Of a stretch of DNA of 12,734 bases, positions 1 through 6,922 are shown one piece after another. Positions within the stretch are counted from its first letter, which is position 1, and each line of letters begins with the position of its first letter. This DNA is from JAIVJZ01 sp035296385 (GTDB taxonomy: Bacteria; Acidobacteriota; Blastocatellia; Pyrinomonadales; Pyrinomonadaceae): the NCBI GenBank assembly GCA_035296385.1, contig DATHBB010000034.1, forward strand, positions 1 to 12,734, given 5' to 3'. The notes beneath the pieces are model-generated. The model did no database searches, was not told where the DNA came from, and worked only from the letters and a program-made list of their open reading frames with translations. Made by a program: the position numbers and the translations under genes.

Positions 1-210
1 CACGAACTCCGCGCCCTTGACGATGTTGGCCTGACCTTCAACCGAAGCCTGGGATTTGCTCGTTGGGACTTCTACCTGCTGCTCCTGCCCCGCCCCGTGC
101 GAGATGAGGGGGAGGCTCGCGGCAACCATAAACAGACCGACGACGAGGGAGAAGCGGCGTGCGCGGCGTGCGCGGCGTGCCGGATTCCGGCCTAACGGGG
201 AACGAAACAT
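1..210 (-). CDS. Exported protein of unknown function, N-terminal 70 residues only
   Basis: The reading frame starts at an ATG (complement of 208-210) and stays open to the window edge. An AGGAG-type ribosome binding site lies about 10 nt upstream (complement of about 220-226). The first 19 residues are strongly basic, with three tandem Ala-Arg-Arg triplets. A hydrophobic stretch (about residues 20-38, FSLVVGLFMVAASLPLI) follows, and the polar mature part begins at about residue 42. This is a classic Sec signal peptide, so the product is exported to the periplasm or outer membrane. It lies downstream of lptD on the same strand, but a 266-bp gap makes direct co-transcription uncertain. Too little of the mature protein is visible to name a family. 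Confidence 0.8.
   Translation of the reverse strand, partial: MFRSPLGRNPARRARRARRFSLVVGLFMVAASLPLISHGAGQEQQVEVPTSKSQASVEGQANIVKGAEFV
154..180. repeat. Three perfect tandem copies of a 9-bp unit
   Basis: The 9-mer GCGGCGTGC occurs three times without a gap (154-162, 163-171, 172-180). On the minus strand it encodes three Ala-Arg-Arg triplets in the basic n-region of the signal peptide, so copy-number change would keep frame and only alter positive charge. Confidence 0.85.
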
Positions 211-402
211 CTGTAATTCTCTCCTGTATGAAAAAACGCGCGCTTGAAGGTGTTGAAAGAACGCGCGCCCGGCGATTCGTCGAAAGCTGAAATGTGCAAC
301 TGTGGGGGTTGTCCGGCGAAAGCTCTGTTCAAAGAAATTGAACTCCCCTTCTGATGCCTTCCGACGGGTCAAAAGATGTACGCGCGCGCAATATTTTTCG
401 GA

Positions 403-437
403 TGTTTCGGGGCTGTTTTCGGTCTGTTTCGGGGCTG
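403..437. repeat. Two direct copies of a 13-bp word in the gap downstream of lptD
   Basis: The 13-mer TGTTTCGGGGCTG occurs at 403-415 and again at 425-437 (period 22). A related GGCTGTTTTC word occurs at 411-420 and 444-453. The rest of the 266-bp gap (211-476) shows no convincing gene. No clear terminator for lptD and no clear promoter for the minus-strand gene at 210 was found by eye. Confidence 0.6.
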
Positions 438-476
438 CGGAGCGGCTGTTTTCAAGTTGAAGTGCGGCGCGTCGGG

Positions 477-3245
477 CTAGCGGAAGTTTTGCCCGATCTG
501 CTCCGTGCCGAACGTGCCGATGCCGTTCAGGCGAAAGCTGAAGACGACGCGATTCTCTTTACGCAGGCCGACGTTGAAAAACGTGTCCTGAATGGTCACG
601 GCGCAGCAATCCCAACTGTAGCCGAGCGTGAAAGTCGAACTGATGAGAGGAGAGTTTTTGCCCGGTCGGTTCTGGAAATCGAAGAACACGGACGCGCCGC
701 CGAACAGGCCGCGCTCGCGGTTGCCGACGAACAGATAAGGGCTGTATTGCGAGCCGCGCAAAGTGCCCGCCTCCTTGCCGCGCGCGTCCGCGAACCGGCT
801 GAGCGAAGGCGCGAGCGAGATGGCGCGCGTGTAGTAAAAGGTCTGTATGATCTGCACGAGCTTGCGGTTGAGCGAGAAGTTGACGACGAGGTCGCGCACG
901 CCGCCGCCCTGCACGTCGAGGTTCGTGCGCACGTCCGCCGACAGATTCGGGTGCGGTCGGTAGCGCGCCTCTACGTTCACGGGCGAGAAGCGGCGGGGGA
1001 TGCCGCCGTAGGTGAAACCGGAGAAAGTGTTGATCGGGTAGAACTGGTTGCGCCGCCCCGCGAGGAGCGCGCCGCCGAAAAAGGGATCGAAGAAGTACTT
1101 GCCGCGCACCGTGATCGATAACACCTCTTCGGGACGCGAAGCGACGGGCGCGCCCGTCTGCTGTTGCTGCTTCTCGCCGCCCGCGCTTTCCGCCGCAGTC
1201 TCTTTCGCCGCGCCGTTAGCGCCGTTAGCGCCGTTCGCTGCTGCCGGAAGCGGCGTCTTGCCGCTGACGTTCTCGGTCGAGTGGCGTTTGAAGAAGCGGT
1301 TGACGATGCCGTATTCGATCTCGTTCGTGTCGGCGATGGCGTCGGTCGCGTCGAATCGTATGATGCGCGGAAAATTGTTGATGCCGGTAATCTTTCGATA
1401 AGTGACGTAAGGCTCGACGACGTGGCGGAAACGCAGGGAATTGTCGCCCCTGTAGAAGTTGCGCGCGAGCGCGGGCGGGCGCACGTCGAAACGCATTTCG
1501 GCGTAGGCGCGCGACACGTCGCGGCCAAGCACGAGGCGCGTCAGCGGGTCAATCGAGTTCGAATAATAAGTGGCGCGCAAACTGGCGGTCGTCGTCGCAG
1601 ACCAGCCGTCGAAATAGAGCGGCACGCTGAACTGCGGGTTCACGTCGAGCCGCTGCACGACCGAAGGCGTAATGAGAGGGCTGCCGCCGTCCGTCTCGCG
1701 CACGAAGGTGGCGAGATCGTCAACGGTCTCCTTGCGGCTCACGCCTTCGAGCGCGCCCTCGAAAGAAAAATAGACGGGCAACTTCTCGAAGAAGCTCAAG
1801 GGCGAAGGGCGCTTCTGCACTTCGATGCTCGGCAGGTTGCGTATGCGTATGCGCGAGTTCGGAAGCGATGTCACCTGATTGCGCGCCAGCACGTTCAGAC
1901 TGTAATCGCCCGCGTTCTTGTTGACGAAGACCTGCGAGCGTTCTTCGGGAGAGATGGCCTGCTGGATGTTGTCGGAGAAGACCTGCCGGAAGGCGAGGTT
2001 GGAAGTGATGTTAACGTCGGCGGCGGCGAGAAAGCCGTTCGGGAAATAATGCACGCCGTCCGCGTAGAAACTCGACCCGCCCTGATTCGGGTTCTCCGCG
2101 CTCTCCTTCGGGCCGAAGATGCGATCCTTGACGGTGTAGAACCCGAGGTTGAAGTAGGAACGCGAGTTGGCGCGCGTGCGCAGGTCTGCGCCGAACCCGA
2201 GGCCGCGCTGCGAGAAGTAGTCGTTGCTCAAAGTCACGTCGGCAGAACGACCGAGCGTTTGGTAGTAAGCGTTCGAGACGCGGAAGCCTTTTTTACCTGA
2301 ACCGCTGAAGGTCGGCGTCAAGAAGCCGGAGGCGCGGTCGCGCTTCTTGATCGAGATGGAGGCGTAAGGCATCGGGATGATCGTAACGCCCTTCACTTTG
2401 AACTTCGGGTTGCGCGCGCGCACGCGGTCGTTCAGGGTGATAACGGTGCGCTTGGCCGTGAAACTCCACTTCGGCGTCTCCTCGTCGCAGGCCGTGATCT
2501 CGCCGTTGACGACGACGATGCGGTTGGCCGAAATCTTCTCGACGCTGTCGGCGGTGAAGTAGATGGTCGTGCCGTCTTCGGTCTGGCTGGTGAAGCCCGT
2601 GGAGTTGATGAAGAAGCCGAGCTTGGTCGCGTAGTTGAACTCCGCGCGCGAACCCGTGATGCGTTGCGCCTCGCCCTGATCGAAGACGACGTTGCCCTCT
2701 GCGACGACGCGATTCGTCGCCTCGTAAACGGTCAGCTTGTCGGCCTGCAAACGATAGATGCCGATGCGCGCGTCAACATTCCCCTCGTTGACGACGACGC
2801 GCGCGCCCTCCGGCCCCGTCACGGTCTGCTTGTCCGTGTCAACGTCGAGTTTTTCGGTTGACTGCGCAGCGCCAGCCGCGCCGCCGTTGGTTCTGACGGG
2901 GAGGCGGGGGCGAATGGGTTGTTCCTGTTGGAGCGGGTTGACGTTCGGCGTGTCCGTGATGGGGTTGAGCACTTTGCGCTCGACCGGATTCGACTGCTGT
3001 TGCTGCGCACGCGCCGCGGGCGCGACGAACAATGCGGCGACAAGGAGACACGCGAAGGCACACCACCGCGCGACGAGCAGATGCGTCCCCGTAGTCCGTA
3101 GAGCTTTAATGAAAGAGAGGGAACGCAAAACTGTGAGCCGAAAGACCTCCGCCGCCTGAATACCGGGACGCGCCTCGGTGTCCGCTTTTCCGTACGGTAA
3201 CAGGCGCGCGCTTTCGTCGCTGCAAAAGCGCGGCGATGCTAACAT
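477..3245 (-). CDS. lptD: LPS-assembly protein LptD, outer-membrane LPS translocon
   Basis: LptD is the outer-membrane beta-barrel that receives LPS from the periplasmic Lpt bridge and inserts it into the outer leaflet. The 922-residue frame has a hydrophobic signal segment at residues 62-77 with cleavage after Ala-Arg-Ala (80). An OstA/LptA-like jellyroll (about 133-300) follows, with the family-like TACDEETPKW at 251-260. A long beta-strand-rich barrel fills the remainder. Near the C-terminus a Cys-Cys pair (880-881, in WDCCAV) matches the pair that forms disulfides with N-terminal cysteines in E. coli LptD. The only N-terminal partner visible after the signal peptide is Cys253. An Ala/Asn/Gly/Gln-rich low-complexity insert (about 663-705) contains three Asn-Gly-Ala repeats. 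The start is uncertain: the ATG at 3245 puts about 44 residues before the signal segment and has no good ribosome binding site. A TTG at 3126-3128 would give a normal signal peptide but has its GGAGG 17 nt away. It is slightly longer than typical LptD. Confidence 0.92.
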   Translation of the reverse strand: MLASPRFCSDESARLLPYGKADTEARPGIQAAEVFRLTVLRSLSFIKALRTTGTHLLVARWCAFACLLVAALFVAPAARAQQQQSNPVERKVLNPITDTPNVNPLQQEQPIRPRLPVRTNGGAAGAAQSTEKLDVDTDKQTVTGPEGARVVVNEGNVDARIGIYRLQADKLTVYEATNRVVAEGNVVFDQGEAQRITGSRAEFNYATKLGFFINSTGFTSQTEDGTTIYFTADSVEKISANRIVVVNGEITACDEETPKWSFTAKRTVITLNDRVRARNPKFKVKGVTIIPMPYASISIKKRDRASGFLTPTFSGSGKKGFRVSNAYYQTLGRSADVTLSNDYFSQRGLGFGADLRTRANSRSYFNLGFYTVKDRIFGPKESAENPNQGGSSFYADGVHYFPNGFLAAADVNITSNLAFRQVFSDNIQQAISPEERSQVFVNKNAGDYSLNVLARNQVTSLPNSRIRIRNLPSIEVQKRPSPLSFFEKLPVYFSFEGALEGVSRKETVDDLATFVRETDGGSPLITPSVVQRLDVNPQFSVPLYFDGWSATTTASLRATYYSNSIDPLTRLVLGRDVSRAYAEMRFDVRPPALARNFYRGDNSLRFRHVVEPYVTYRKITGINNFPRIIRFDATDAIADTNEIEYGIVNRFFKRHSTENVSGKTPLPAAANGANGANGAAKETAAESAGGEKQQQQTGAPVASRPEEVLSITVRGKYFFDPFFGGALLAGRRNQFYPINTFSGFTYGGIPRRFSPVNVEARYRPHPNLSADVRTNLDVQGGGVRDLVVNFSLNRKLVQIIQTFYYTRAISLAPSLSRFADARGKEAGTLRGSQYSPYLFVGNRERGLFGGASVFFDFQNRPGKNSPLISSTFTLGYSWDCCAVTIQDTFFNVGLRKENRVVFSFRLNGIGTFGTEQIGQNFR

Positions 3246-3280
3246 GCGCCGACGACGAGCGACAAGGAGCTAAAAATGTT

Positions 3281-3437
3281 GGTCGTGTCCTAAATTGATT
3301 TGAACTCTCAGCGCGCCTCTGCGTGTCTCTCTGCGTCTCGGCGGTGAAGGCTGGCGAGGAAGGCACTCACCGCAGAGGCGCAGAGCAAAGCCGCAGAGGC
3401 GCGCAGAGAATTGAAAGCTGAAATCAGGACATTACTG
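3281..3437 (+). mobile_element. MITE-like inverted-repeat element, copy 1 (157 bp)
   Basis: Non-coding element between lptD and the kinase gene. Its left (A) end reads GGTCGTGTCCT followed by an AT-rich TTTGAACTCT. Its right (B) end, read inward on the minus strand, starts CAGTAATGTCCT. The interior is an imperfect long inverted repeat made of CGCAGAG-like words, for example a perfect 13-bp arm pair at 3311-3323 and 3392-3404. An 8-bp direct repeat AAAATGTT flanks it exactly (3273-3280 and 3438-3445), as expected for a target-site duplication. The same A and B ends occur in copy 2 at 5955-6100 in the opposite orientation. No transposase is encoded, so mobilisation would be in trans. In the kinase transcript it would fold into a stem and could act as its 3' end. 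That last point is inference. Confidence 0.78.
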
Positions 3438-3512
3438 AAAATGTTACCGGAAGTTTCGCCGCCAATGGGTGAACGCGCGCACGTAGAAACGGCCTGACGC
3501 GCCCGCGCCGGT

Positions 3513-5882
3513 TCACTTAACGTCGCTCACGTCCCACAACTTCACCGTGTCATCACTTGCGCCTGCGAGCGTCTTGCCATCAGGCGAAAAGGCCACGCGG
3601 TAAGTATTTCCCATGCTTTCTTCGGAGAGCGTCCGCCGCAAAAGTCCGGTCTCGGCGTTCCACAGTTTGATCTCGTGATAACTGCCGGTCGCCACCCACC
3701 GCCCGTCGGGCGAGAAGGCCACCGAGAATATGGCGTTCAAACTGTCTTCCGTGAGCGCCTGCTGAAAGGCCCCGCTCCGCGCGTCCCACAGCCGCGCGGT
3801 GTTGTCGTAGCTCCCGCTGACCAAAGTTCGACCGTTCGGGGAGAAGGCGAGCGCAAGCACCCCTTTCTCATGGCCGTCGAGCGTCAATTTCAACTCACCG
3901 CTTCCGGCGTCCCAAACCTTGATCGAATTTTCATTAGTGCCTCCCGTCGCGACCAGTTTGCCGTCGGCGGAGAGAGCGTAGGCGGGATTGATTTCACCCA
4001 TGTCGAGTTCGCGCTTCAACGCCCACGTTCCCGTGTCCCACAGCTTGAGCTTGCGGTAGCTGCCGCCCATCAAAGTCTGACCGTCGGGCGAGAATGCGAC
4101 GAACGAAATCACGTTTGAGGAGTAGGTCAGTGTTTGTTTGATCGCGCCGAGCGTCCCGGCCTGCGTGTCCACGACGATCAGGGAATAGCCATTCGAGGTG
4201 GAATCATAATTCAGCGCGGCGGCTAACATTTTTCCGTCGGGAGAGAAAGCCACCGCAGTTACTTCCCCGCTCAGGTCAGACAGCGTCTGCTTCAACTCTC
4301 CGGTCCCGGCGTCCCACAACCTGACCGTCTTATCCTCGCTGCCGGTTGCCAGCAACTTTCCGCCAGGCGAGAAGGCGACCGCCCTCAAATCCTTGCTGTG
4401 CCCTCTCAGCACCCCTTTCAGCCCTCCCAACCCCGACGCGCTTTGCTGTAGCGGGCGCGTTTGCCCCGTAGTCTTCGACGGATTGGCGACCACTCTGGAA
4501 TTAACCGTGCGATTGGTGTTTGCCACCGTCGCCTTACTGCCTGCCAGATAAACTATCAGAGCGATTCCGACGACGAGTCCGCCGCCGAGCAACACGACAA
4601 GTCCGCCGATACCCCACAGCCACCCCTTCGACTTTCGCACGGGCGGCGCGACGAGCGACGCGGAAGCAGACGGCGCACTCGCGGCGACTCGCGCCGGATC
4701 GTTGAGGAGCGCGTGCGGCGACGCGCCGGAAGCGACCGTCGGCTGCGTCGTTTCGGATGAAGCGGCGGCGCGTGTTGCTGCTGTCGCCGCTGCGTTCGGA
4801 GACGCGTTTGGAAGTTGGGCTATCGCGGCGTGCGCAGGATGCGCGGCGGCGGAAGTATTCTGCACGGGCGTCGCTGCCGGTGCGTCGGGGGCGCTCAAGG
4901 CGACTTGAAGCTCGCGCGCGAGCGTCGTCGCCTCCGGTTGCCGCACGTTCACATCTTTAGCCAGCGCGCGCAGGCAGACGCTTTCGAGCGCGCGCGGGAT
5001 GCCCGCGTCGGGCGCGAACGGTCGGGGCGCTTCCGTCAAATGCTTCGTGACCACGCCCGTGATGTTGGCGGCGGTGAACGGCGGCGCGCCCGCCAGCATT
5101 TCGTAGAGCACCGCGCCGAGGCTATAGACATCGGAGCGCGCGTCGAGCGTGTCGCCGCGACACTGTTCGGGCGACATGTAGTAGGGCGTGCCCATCAGCG
5201 TGCCCGCTTGCGTCAGCGTGGGCACGGCGGCGAGGTCGCGAAGTTTGGCGATGCCGAAGTCAACCACTTTGGCGCGTTCGCGTTCGCCTTCGCCGTCGGG
5301 CGGCAGGATGATGATGTTGTCGGGTTTGAGATCGCGATGCACGATCCCTCGCCGGTGTGCCGCGCCGACTCCGGCACACACGTCCTGCATCAACGCGACG
5401 GCGCGCGCAGGCGCGAGTCTGCCTTCGCCCCGCAGGAGCGCGCGAAGCGACGTGCCTTCGGCCAACTCCATCACGATGTAGGCGGGCGCGTCTGTCCCGC
5501 GAGCTTCGCCGAAATCGTGTATGGTGACGACGTTCGGGTGTCGGAGCATGGCGGCGGCTCGCGCCTCACGGCGGAAACGCTCGACGGCGTCCGCGTCTGC
5601 GACGAAACTCTGGTGCAGCACCTTGACGGCCACCTCGTCGCCGATGTGAGTGCGGCGTGCGCGATAGACGGCTCCCATGCCGCCCTCGCCGAGACGCGCG
5701 ACGAGTTCATATTTAGAGTCGAGCACTTGACCGAGCAGCGGGTCGGGTCGGGGCAGGATACTTGCGAGCGCGGCGGAGTCCACGCGTTCGGTCGGCGTGT
5801 TGAAGGAGATCATCGAGAGGCCGCAGCCGTCACAAAACCGCGCATCGTCTCTTAACACATGCTGGCACTGCGGACACTTCAT
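3513..5882 (-). CDS. Zinc-ribbon Ser/Thr protein kinase with periplasmic WD40 propeller
   Basis: A Hanks-type (PknB-like) kinase of 789 residues. It starts with a zinc-ribbon (Cys3, Cys6, Cys17, Cys20). The kinase domain spans about 59-330: glycine loop GEGGMG (65-70), catalytic Lys87 in VAVK, HRDLKPDN (182-189), DFG (208-210) and an SPE (237-239) in place of APE. All catalytic residues are present, so it should be active. An Ala/Pro/Ser-rich linker (about 331-415) leads to one membrane segment (about 420-446). Seven WD40 blades follow (about 488-789), with typical GH...FSPDG...LWD motifs and one degenerate blade ending VVD (570-572). The predicted topology is a cytoplasmic kinase with a periplasmic propeller as sensor or protein-binding platform. 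The start ATG has GGGAG 6-8 nt upstream. It is divergent from the NTF2-like gene and bracketed by two MITE copies. Substrate unknown. Confidence 0.93.
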   Translation of the reverse strand: MKCPQCQHVLRDDARFCDGCGLSMISFNTPTERVDSAALASILPRPDPLLGQVLDSKYELVARLGEGGMGAVYRARRTHIGDEVAVKVLHQSFVADADAVERFRREARAAAMLRHPNVVTIHDFGEARGTDAPAYIVMELAEGTSLRALLRGEGRLAPARAVALMQDVCAGVGAAHRRGIVHRDLKPDNIIILPPDGEGERERAKVVDFGIAKLRDLAAVPTLTQAGTLMGTPYYMSPEQCRGDTLDARSDVYSLGAVLYEMLAGAPPFTAANITGVVTKHLTEAPRPFAPDAGIPRALESVCLRALAKDVNVRQPEATTLARELQVALSAPDAPAATPVQNTSAAAHPAHAAIAQLPNASPNAAATAATRAAASSETTQPTVASGASPHALLNDPARVAASAPSASASLVAPPVRKSKGWLWGIGGLVVLLGGGLVVGIALIVYLAGSKATVANTNRTVNSRVVANPSKTTGQTRPLQQSASGLGGLKGVLRGHSKDLRAVAFSPGGKLLATGSEDKTVRLWDAGTGELKQTLSDLSGEVTAVAFSPDGKMLAAALNYDSTSNGYSLIVVDTQAGTLGAIKQTLTYSSNVISFVAFSPDGQTLMGGSYRKLKLWDTGTWALKRELDMGEINPAYALSADGKLVATGGTNENSIKVWDAGSGELKLTLDGHEKGVLALAFSPNGRTLVSGSYDNTARLWDARSGAFQQALTEDSLNAIFSVAFSPDGRWVATGSYHEIKLWNAETGLLRRTLSEESMGNTYRVAFSPDGKTLAGASDDTVKLWDVSDVK

Positions 5883-5930
5883 CGCCTCTCCCGATCCTCG
5901 CCTCTCTGGTCTCCGGCCACTTACCGTTTC

Positions 5931-5960
5931 ATGTTAGCATTAGCACCCGCCCGACAGTAA
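5931..5960 (-). promoter_or_regulatory. Candidate extended -10 promoter of the kinase gene
   Basis: On the minus strand, TGC-TAACAT (complement of 5931-5939) is a good extended -10 box, about 48 bp upstream of the kinase start codon. An 18-bp spacer separates it from TTACTG (complement of 5955-5960), a weak -35 match that lies inside the B end of MITE copy 2. Sequence match only. Confidence 0.4.
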
Positions 5961-6100
5961 TGTCCTAGTTTCATCTTTCCTCTGTGCCCGCTCTGTGCTC
6001 TCTGTGTCTCTGTGGTGAATGCTTGATCAACTACATTCACCACAGAGACACAGAGAGCACAGAGCGGGCACAGAGTTCAAATCAAAGTAGGACGCGCGAC
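5955..6100 (-). mobile_element. MITE-like inverted-repeat element, copy 2 (146 bp, perfect 42-bp arms)
   Basis: Same family as the element at 3281-3437 but inverted: the B end (CAGTAATGTCCT) is on the left and the A end (AGGACGCGCGAC) on the right. The core is a perfect inverted repeat with 42-bp arms at 5980-6021 and 6034-6075, rich in CACAGAG words. Its 12-nt loop contains the palindrome TTGATCAA (6023-6030). Outer A-end sequence (TTTGATTTGAACTCTG on the minus strand) matches copy 1. A 7-of-8 direct repeat flanks it (CCGCCCGA at 5947-5954, CCGCCCAA at 6101-6108). The right boundary is uncertain by one base. It sits between the divergent kinase and NTF2-like promoters. The rest of this 366-bp gap holds those two promoters and the NTF2-like gene leader. 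Confidence 0.8.
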
Positions 6101-6116
6101 CCGCCCAACTAATTTA

Positions 6117-6146
6117 TTGCCACAAATATTTTCCGTGTGCTATGTT
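6117..6146 (+). promoter_or_regulatory. Candidate promoter of the NTF2-like gene
   Basis: TTGCCA (6117-6122) and TATGTT (6141-6146) are separated by 18 bp, with an extended -10 TGC (6138-6140). Transcription would start near 6153 and give a leader of about 95 nt before the ATG at 6249. The promoter begins 9 bp after the flanking repeat of MITE copy 2. Confidence 0.5.
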
Positions 6147-6248
6147 GGATTTGCCGCGCCGCGAACGCGCCACAGTCCGCCCCGTTTCGCACTCTCACCT
6201 CACGAACAAATCCGATTCCTTCCGTCAAACTTCAGGAGATTCTTCCGT

Positions 6249-6782
6249 ATGCGTTTTAGCAAGACCCTCGCCGCAATATTCTTGTGTGCAACCACCCTGA
6301 CACTACAGCCGCCCACCGTCAACGCCGCCGCCCTCCGCGCGTCGCAAAAACCCCGCGCCAAAGCGCAGACGCCCGCGCCGCAAACCGAGATCACGAAGGA
6401 AAAGATCGAAGCCATCATTGCCGCCATACATCAGGCGGCGAAGAAAAGAGATGTCGCCCTCATCATCCCGCATCTCGCGCCTGACTTTACATGCAAGTCG
6501 CAGGCAGGGGACAAACCGGCCAGTTACGTGAACCGCGCTCAGTACGTTCAAAACATCAAACTCGCGTTTGAACTCGCGGTTGACTACACCTACCTCATCA
6601 AAAGTTTGAACATCACGATTGCCCCCGACGGGCAAACCGCGACGGCGCAGAGCGAGATATTCGAGATGGTTACTTTCGCCCAGGGCACGGTGGCCGCCAA
6701 CGTCACGAGCATTGCCACCTTCAAGATTTACAAAGGCAAAGTAGTGCTCGCTTCTACAGACGGCACGGTTACATACGTGTAA
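6249..6782 (+). CDS. Secreted NTF2-like / SnoaL-fold protein
   Basis: A 177-residue product with a Sec signal peptide: basic start MRFSK, hydrophobic stretch about 6-20 and a likely cleavage near VNA-A (about 26). An Ala/Pro/Lys-rich linker (about 27-46) precedes one compact domain (about 47-177). The domain pattern of helices (KIEAIIAAIHQAAKKRD), a short HLAPDF segment and four or five beta strands ending FKIYKGKVVLASTDGTVTYV is typical of NTF2-like folds. Such folds serve as small-ligand pockets, enzymes or dimerisation modules, so no specific activity can be given. The frame is open further upstream to 6117, but the ATG at 6249 is chosen because AGGAG lies about 10 nt before it and the signal peptide starts there. 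It is probably monocistronic, with a hairpin downstream at 6811-6848. Confidence 0.82.
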   Translation: MRFSKTLAAIFLCATTLTLQPPTVNAAALRASQKPRAKAQTPAPQTEITKEKIEAIIAAIHQAAKKRDVALIIPHLAPDFTCKSQAGDKPASYVNRAQYVQNIKLAFELAVDYTYLIKSLNITIAPDGQTATAQSEIFEMVTFAQGTVAANVTSIATFKIYKGKVVLASTDGTVTYV

Positions 6783-6810
6783 CATGCGCCGCAACGGACG
6801 CGCCCCTCAA

Positions 6811-6848
6811 GCGGGAAGCGATTCCAAAATTGAAAGGTCGCTTCCCGC
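6811..6848 (+). terminator. Hairpin after the NTF2-like gene, possible terminator
   Basis: An 11-bp perfect inverted repeat (GCGGGAAGCGA at 6811-6821 with its complement at 6838-6848) encloses a 16-nt loop, 28 bp after the stop codon. No T-run follows, so intrinsic termination is doubtful; it could instead stabilise the mRNA 3' end. Confidence 0.35.
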
Positions 6849-6889
6849 CCGCGCGCTTCCCGCCGCCTCTCTCCGCGCACGACAAACGC

Positions 6890-6918
6890 TTCAAAGTCTC
6901 GATGCGCCATCCTTAATT
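6890..6918 (+). promoter_or_regulatory. Candidate promoter for the archaemetzincin-like gene, start-proximal
   Basis: TTCAAA (6890-6895), a 17-bp spacer and TTAATT (6913-6918). Transcription would start about 7 nt later, at the second of two adjacent ATG codons (6923 and 6926), giving a leaderless mRNA. No Shine-Dalgarno sequence precedes the gene, which agrees with this. Both boxes are imperfect matches. Confidence 0.35.
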
Positions 6919-6922
6919 CGCC

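Noticed and set aside
354..2300. Long plus-strand open frames opposite lptD (354-1121 and 1164-2300)
   Set aside because: They are antisense shadows of a well-supported gene in high-G+C DNA: no ribosome binding site, Arg/Ala/Val-rich composition and no recognisable domain.
3236..3246. An 11-bp word ATGCTAACATG at 3236-3246, repeated on the minus strand at 5930-5940
   Set aside because: In a window of this size, matching 11-mers are expected by chance, and only the 5930 copy is placed as a promoter.
3276..3293. AAGGAG followed by a 5-codon plus-strand mini-ORF at the left MITE flank
   Set aside because: Too short to support as a gene and it crosses the element boundary, so probably coincidence.
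4815..5855. Plus-strand 346-codon frame opposite the kinase domain
   Set aside because: Shadow of the kinase gene, His/Arg-rich and without any family motif; the minus-strand frame has every kinase motif.
3281..6100. The two MITE copies as ends of a composite transposon carrying the kinase
   Set aside because: Each copy has its own target-site duplication, which fits two independent insertions; a composite unit would share one duplication at its outer ends.
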